The position numbers were made by a program, and so were the translations under genes. Below, in pieces: positions 38,161 through 41,286 of a stretch of 41,286 nt of DNA. Under the pieces are notes generated by a model. It had not been told where the DNA came from, did no database searches, and saw nothing but the letters and a program-made list of their open reading frames with translations. Numbering within the stretch: position 1 is the stretch's first letter; each line of letters begins with the position of its first letter. Source of the stretch: a virus; IMG/VR virus record IMGVR_UViG_3300034272_002994, positions 1-41,286 of that record; one strand, given 5' to 3'.

Positions 38161-38338
38161 GCTCCGCATAATCTATTTTGCGGATTTTGATGGTTGGAAA
38201 TGACCCCTCCGAAAAATTACTCCTCCGCAAAACAATCCCCCCTTCTTAGGGGGATTTTGCGGAGGTAATTTTGCGGAGGTCATCCATGCTCCGCAGAATT
38301 GGAGTATTGCGGAGGTTTTGCGGAGGTTTTGCGGAGGC
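38161..38338. repeat. Iteron-like TTTTGCGGAGG array with large hairpin, candidate replication origin
   Basis: TTTTGCGGAGG or ATTGCGGAGG occurs in direct orientation at 38255, 38269, 38305, 38316 and 38327; the last three are spaced exactly 11 bp. An inverted copy CCTCCGCAAAA is at 38222-38232, and degenerate copies are at 38161, 38175, 38204 and 38289. The inverted copy and the copy at 38255 form a 17-bp stem via AATCCCCC/GGGGGATT (loop CTTCTTA). It lies right after the helicase gene. Iterons next to a RepA-like helicase suggest an origin; regulation of the adjacent operon is the alternative. Confidence 0.72.
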
Positions 38339-38351
38339 AGGAAAAACATAG

Positions 38352-39860
38352 TCAGGCGGCGGCTTTCTGTGGTTGAGTGTTCTTGTCTAGGACCCGCTTG
38401 ATGGTGTCGTGAGAGACCTTGTATTTGCTCATGGCGGCAGAATAAAAACCTCGAGTGTTGTCTGGCCAATTGGCGTGCATGGTCACGATCTCAAATTCTT
38501 GCACCTCGTTGAGTGCGGACGGCCTGCCGGACTTGCCCTGCGACTTGCCCTCTTCTTGGGTCTCCTCGGGGAGTTCTGCCGGCTCCCAATGCAATCCCTT
38601 GTCGGCATGCTTGATCACGATGTCTGTGGTTGGGTGGCCGTGGTTATCGACTACGGCGGCCCGATTGCCCCGCTTCGCTAGGAGAACCTTGAAGATTCCT
38701 TCGTGTTTCGTGGTCTGGAGCACGCAGATCGCCCGAGCCCAGTTCGTTAGCTCACTCGATCCCAGCCCGATGTAGGCGTAGTCATTCGCATTCCAATGCG
38801 CCCGACTCTTGCTGTCCGATTGCGGCTTCCCTGTGTGGTGACTCCACACCCACGCGAACCCATGCTCGAACGCCAACGGGTTGCACAGCTCCCGCAGAAA
38901 GTGACTCGCCACCGCCTGTTGCGAGATATCGTCGCCGATGAAAGACAGCAACGGATCCCCATACACCAGATCGAACGGCCCGTGCTTCGCAATCAACTCC
39001 CGAATCACCTCGATGAATGCCTCGCCGGTCTGCGCTGTGACCCGCGCCACGATCACATTCTCCCGCAGGATATCCACCGCCTCGCGCTGCGTCATCTTCG
39101 ACTGCGCCACGACATACGACATCACGCCCTGCACCACCTCAGCCATATCCCCCATATCGTTCTCCGCCTGCACGATCAGGCACTTGAGCTTCTGCTTGGG
39201 CTTCATGCCGAAAAACGGCATCCCCAGCGCCCAGGTCATCGCCTGCTGGAGAGTGTAGGAGGATTTGCCAATCCCGCTCTGCCCCAGCAGCAGGAGCTGG
39301 CCGCCACGGCACAGCCAGCGGTTGCCCACCAGCGTGCTCGAATCATCCTCCGCCTTGTAACTCCACAGCTCCTCAAAAGTATGCATCTCCACGCCCACCA
39401 TCGACGCCCGAGGCTTCGCCAGCGTCTTGAGCTCCTCCAGCGCCTCCGCCACAGGCATATCCCCCGAGGCCAACCTCTGACCGATCTTAGTCGCCTTGCG
39501 CTGCGCGGCCGCCGAGGCGATGTCCGCCAGGTATTCCGACACGATAGCGCCACCCGCCGGGTTGTAAGCCAGCGACGAGTCCGCCATGACCAAGCCATCC
39601 CGCCAGCACACCATGCCCGACTCCTGCGCCGTCCGCTCCGCCACCTTCAGCAAAAACGGATCCCTCTCGATCGCCTCTAGGATCGTCGTGCCCGTCGTCG
39701 CCTTCTTGGCATAGTGCAGCCGGTGCGCCGCGGCGTAGTAAACGCCATTGAGCACCGAGACAAAACTATCCGGATCCACAATCGCCGACCTCGGCACGCC
39801 GGCGAATCCAGCGACACTAATATAGCCGACGACGGCGCTCTCTTTTTCGGGGTATTGCAT
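38352..39860 (-). CDS. RepA/DnaB-like replicative helicase (RecA-fold ATPase)
   Basis: A 502-residue protein. The N-terminal half resembles the DnaB N-terminal domain (ISVAGFAGVPRSAIVDPDSF; MPVAEALEELKTLAKPR at about 155). Walker A GQSGIGKSS is near residue 197, Walker B YGDPLLSFIGDDI near 295, with VWSHHTGKPQSDSK near 345 as the H/Arg sensor region. This arrangement is that of RepA-type (AAA_25) helicases. The C-terminus (KYKVSHDTIKRVLDKNTQPQ) is helix-turn-helix-like. The start overlaps the methyltransferase stop by TAATG. The iteron array begins 14 bases past its stop. Replicative helicase is the likely role; helicase activity is inferred from fold. Confidence 0.8.
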   Translation of the reverse strand: MQYPEKESAVVGYISVAGFAGVPRSAIVDPDSFVSVLNGVYYAAAHRLHYAKKATTGTTILEAIERDPFLLKVAERTAQESGMVCWRDGLVMADSSLAYNPAGGAIVSEYLADIASAAAQRKATKIGQRLASGDMPVAEALEELKTLAKPRASMVGVEMHTFEELWSYKAEDDSSTLVGNRWLCRGGQLLLLGQSGIGKSSYTLQQAMTWALGMPFFGMKPKQKLKCLIVQAENDMGDMAEVVQGVMSYVVAQSKMTQREAVDILRENVIVARVTAQTGEAFIEVIRELIAKHGPFDLVYGDPLLSFIGDDISQQAVASHFLRELCNPLAFEHGFAWVWSHHTGKPQSDSKSRAHWNANDYAYIGLGSSELTNWARAICVLQTTKHEGIFKVLLAKRGNRAAVVDNHGHPTTDIVIKHADKGLHWEPAELPEETQEEGKSQGKSGRPSALNEVQEFEIVTMHANWPDNTRGFYSAAMSKYKVSHDTIKRVLDKNTQPQKAAA

Positions 39861-41286
39861 TAAATAAGTTCTTCTATTAAAACGCGAAAAGCTCGCTCGG
39901 CTGTTGCAGGGACGACTCCGTTGCCGAGGAGGCGTAGCTCGTCGGTTCGATTGTCACAGGTGACGCACAGCTCGGCATAACCCAGCCCACCGGCAGACCC
40001 ATCAGCGTCTCGACCCAGCGCGGGTTGAGCTTGCCGGGGTTCTGCCTGCTCAATGTCACTTTGCCCTCCTCGATTCGCTTCTGTGCCACTTCCGGCGTCG
40101 ATGCCAGATGCGAGTCGCCCATGATCGGCGTTGCCCAAGCCTTCGGTGTCGCCCCTACTTGGTTCTGTAGGTAGATTTGCGTTGAGGTGTTCTGGTTCTT
40201 CTCCTCTGCTACGGATGGAGTTCTCCACATCTTCACCTGTGCTGTCAGCGGCATGGTCGCCACATCGCCCTTGGCCTGCCTCGCTGCCCATGTCTCTGGA
40301 TTCTCGTCCGTGGTCTTGCCTGCTCTCGGCGTTGCCCAAGACTTCTGTTCCGCCACCACATGATCCCGCAGTTTGTATTTCCCCGCACAGCCCTCCCGCA
40401 TCTCCATCACTCCTCCCTCGCCGTCCGACGATGACGGGGTTCGCCATTGCTTCTCCACTTCGTGCAAGACTTGCGTCTGAATCGGCTTGTGAAGGTTCAC
40501 TCCCTTCTCCGTCTGCTGGTATTCCGCTCGCTTCGTCCATTGCTCCGTGTTCTCCGGCGGCTGGTAGCAAAACGCATTTGGCGTTGCCCACGCCTTCACC
40601 GCACCCGCCAGATAAGTCCCTGAGTGTCCGTTCGGGCCGCTGCTCTCCATGTCCGGCGTGTGGGCGGTGATCGTTGGCCACGACTCTTGGCGGCTCCCAT
40701 CCGTGCTGGGGTTGGCCGGGGCGGCTTGGCCATGGAGTTTGGCCATGGAGTCCAAGCTGGGTGATCGTCGATTGCGCTCGCTCGGGCAGTCTTCCGCTTG
40801 CTTCACTCGTATCGTTGGCCACATGGCCGCATCCTTCACCACCACCGTTGACAGCGACTCCTGCGACCCCTTCATGCCACGCGAGCGATCTTGAAAGCCC
40901 TGCCGCACCTCCGAGGCTATTGGAGACGGCCAAGATGAAGACCCGCTTGCGCTGGTGCGGTGCGCCGACTTCAGCCGCGCTGAATATTCCCCACGCCGTT
41001 GAATAACCAATTTGTTCCAACTCTCCAACGACCTCTCGGAGTCCGAGGGAGATGTGGCCTTCGACATTTTCAAAGAAGCATAGTCGAGGTCGAATAACTC
41101 GTATTGATCTGGCGATGTGTGGCCAGAGGTGGCGAGGATCTTCTGTGCCGAGGCGTTTTCCGGCTGCGGAAAATGGCTGGCAGGGGTAACCGGCCACAAG
41201 GAGGTCCACTCGGTCACGAAAGTCCTCGCATGGGAAGGTCTTAATATCCGTCCAGAGAGGTGCTTGGTCCAAGAGTCCCGCTTCCA
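39860..41286 (-). CDS. DNA cytosine-5 methyltransferase, main allele (C-terminal 475 codons)
   Basis: Same enzyme as the entry at the left edge; its N-terminus lies in 817-670 after circular joining, giving 524 residues in total. It includes GYPCQPFSAAG (catalytic Cys), FFENVEG, GAPHQRKRVF and at the very end DELRLLGNGVVPATAERAF, the motif X region. The 250 residues between motif VIII and X are Gly/Asp/Ala/Arg-rich with many LGNA or VAND-like steps, poor in hydrophobic residues, and are read in a second frame by the overlapping ORF. Probably protects phage DNA from host restriction or marks phage DNA. The helicase gene starts inside its stop codon (TAATG). Confidence 0.88.
   Translation of the reverse strand, partial: EAGLLDQAPLWTDIKTFPCEDFRDRVDLLVAGYPCQPFSAAGKRLGTEDPRHLWPHIARSIRVIRPRLCFFENVEGHISLGLREVVGELEQIGYSTAWGIFSAAEVGAPHQRKRVFILAVSNSLGGAAGLSRSLAWHEGVAGVAVNGGGEGCGHVANDTSEASGRLPERAQSTITQLGLHGQTPWPSRPGQPQHGWEPPRVVANDHRPHAGHGEQRPERTLRDLSGGCGEGVGNAKCVLLPAAGEHGAMDEASGIPADGEGSEPSQADSDASLARSGEAMANPVIVGRRGRSDGDAGGLCGEIQTAGSCGGGTEVLGNAESRQDHGRESRDMGSEAGQGRCGDHAADSTGEDVENSIRSRGEEPEHLNANLPTEPSRGDTEGLGNADHGRLASGIDAGSGTEANRGGQSDIEQAEPRQAQPALGRDADGSAGGLGYAELCVTCDNRTDELRLLGNGVVPATAERAFRVLIEELI
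39877..41217 (-). CDS. Overlapping 446-codon frame within the methyltransferase gene (WxTP-repeat protein)
   Basis: A frame one base off the methyltransferase frame, open for 1,338 bases. Start is GTG 41217 with GAGGA five bases upstream. The product begins MTEWTSLWPVTPASHF and has eight W-x-[TS]-x blocks: SSWPSP, AMWPTI, ESWPTI, KAWATP, KQWRTP, KSWATP, KMWRTP and KAWATP. It ends with LNPRWVETLMGLPVGW and a Ser-rich tail (SSATESSLQQPSELFAF). From memory, proteins with WPTP repeats and an LNPxWVExLMGxPxGW end are found in phages beside cytosine methyltransferases. Overlap of the two complete frames is unusual. It could be a true dual-coding gene or a frame left open by GC-rich composition; the Shine-Dalgarno and preservation in both alleles favour the former. 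Confidence 0.5.
   Translation of the reverse strand: MTEWTSLWPVTPASHFPQPENASAQKILATSGHTSPDQYELFDLDYASLKMSKATSPSDSERSLESWNKLVIQRRGEYSARLKSAHRTSASGSSSWPSPIASEVRQGFQDRSRGMKGSQESLSTVVVKDAAMWPTIRVKQAEDCPSERNRRSPSLDSMAKLHGQAAPANPSTDGSRQESWPTITAHTPDMESSGPNGHSGTYLAGAVKAWATPNAFCYQPPENTEQWTKRAEYQQTEKGVNLHKPIQTQVLHEVEKQWRTPSSSDGEGGVMEMREGCAGKYKLRDHVVAEQKSWATPRAGKTTDENPETWAARQAKGDVATMPLTAQVKMWRTPSVAEEKNQNTSTQIYLQNQVGATPKAWATPIMGDSHLASTPEVAQKRIEEGKVTLSRQNPGKLNPRWVETLMGLPVGWVMPSCASPVTIEPTSYASSATESSLQQPSELFAF

Noticed and set aside
38173-38349. A 58-codon minus-strand frame across the iteron region starting MFFLPPQNL.
   Set aside because: Repeats are spaced 11 and 14 bp, not multiples of three, and the peptide is just a reading of the repeats; the iterons explain the stretch better.
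39860-41286. Two separate methyltransferase genes, one at each end of the genome.
   Set aside because: Exact 127-base overlap and in-frame joining show one gene with two alleles. Two neighbouring genes cannot be fully excluded without reads.

Overview
The window is almost the whole genome of a temperate podovirus-type phage of about 40.6 kb, assembled as a single contig. The last 127 bases (41160..41286) are identical to internal positions 543..669. Joining 41286 to 670 restores one in-frame 524-codon DNA cytosine methyltransferase gene, so the contig is best read as a circle of 40,617 bp plus a 542-base tail (1..542) carrying a second, diverged allele of the same gene. The host is not identified. 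Outer-membrane-style lipoproteins and a small lipoprotein in the lysis cassette suggest a Gram-negative (diderm) host. The T-arm and acceptor end of a tRNA-Ser-like gene beside the integrase mark the attachment site. Many leaders lack a Shine-Dalgarno sequence and are rich in A and C. A weak guess, from an intergenic CACAGAG-type repeat, is Verrucomicrobiota or a related phylum.

Layout: nearly everything is transcribed leftward (minus strand) as one long chain of genes that overlap by ATGA or TAATG. It starts at a regulatory region near 4974..5132. The early block (4973 down to 670, continuing from 41286 down to 34385) encodes a ribbon-helix-helix regulator, an excisionase-like protein, small proteins, a Sak4-like RecA-fold annealing ATPase, a PD-(D/E)XK nuclease, a single-strand-binding protein with an SSB-type tip, a RuvC-like resolvase, the methyltransferase, a RepA/DnaB-like helicase, an iteron cluster that may be the replication origin, and both terminase subunits. 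After an intrinsic terminator at 34243..34283 come scaffold, major capsid protein, portal, connector, tail fibres, a lysis cassette, a metallophosphoesterase, the tail tube/nozzle protein, another fibre and the internal (ejection) proteins, ending with a 1690-residue protein. Only three genes face right: a second ribbon-helix-helix regulator, a PEGA-domain lipoprotein (probably expressed in the lysogen) and the tyrosine integrase.

The most unusual content is a three-gene cassette, YcaO - MoaD/ThiS-like sulfur carrier (ending in Gly-Gly) - TfuA, at 13883..16341, placed inside the internal-virion-protein operon. These families together make backbone thioamides. No separate precursor peptide gene and no E1-like activating enzyme are visible, so the phage probably thioamidates one of its own late proteins (or a host protein), using host sulfur activation. 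A second unusual feature is the methyltransferase gene. It carries a second, stop-free reading frame of 446 codons with its own Shine-Dalgarno and GTG start and eight W-x-[TS]-P-type blocks. The two alleles in this contig differ by a swapped cassette exactly in that region.
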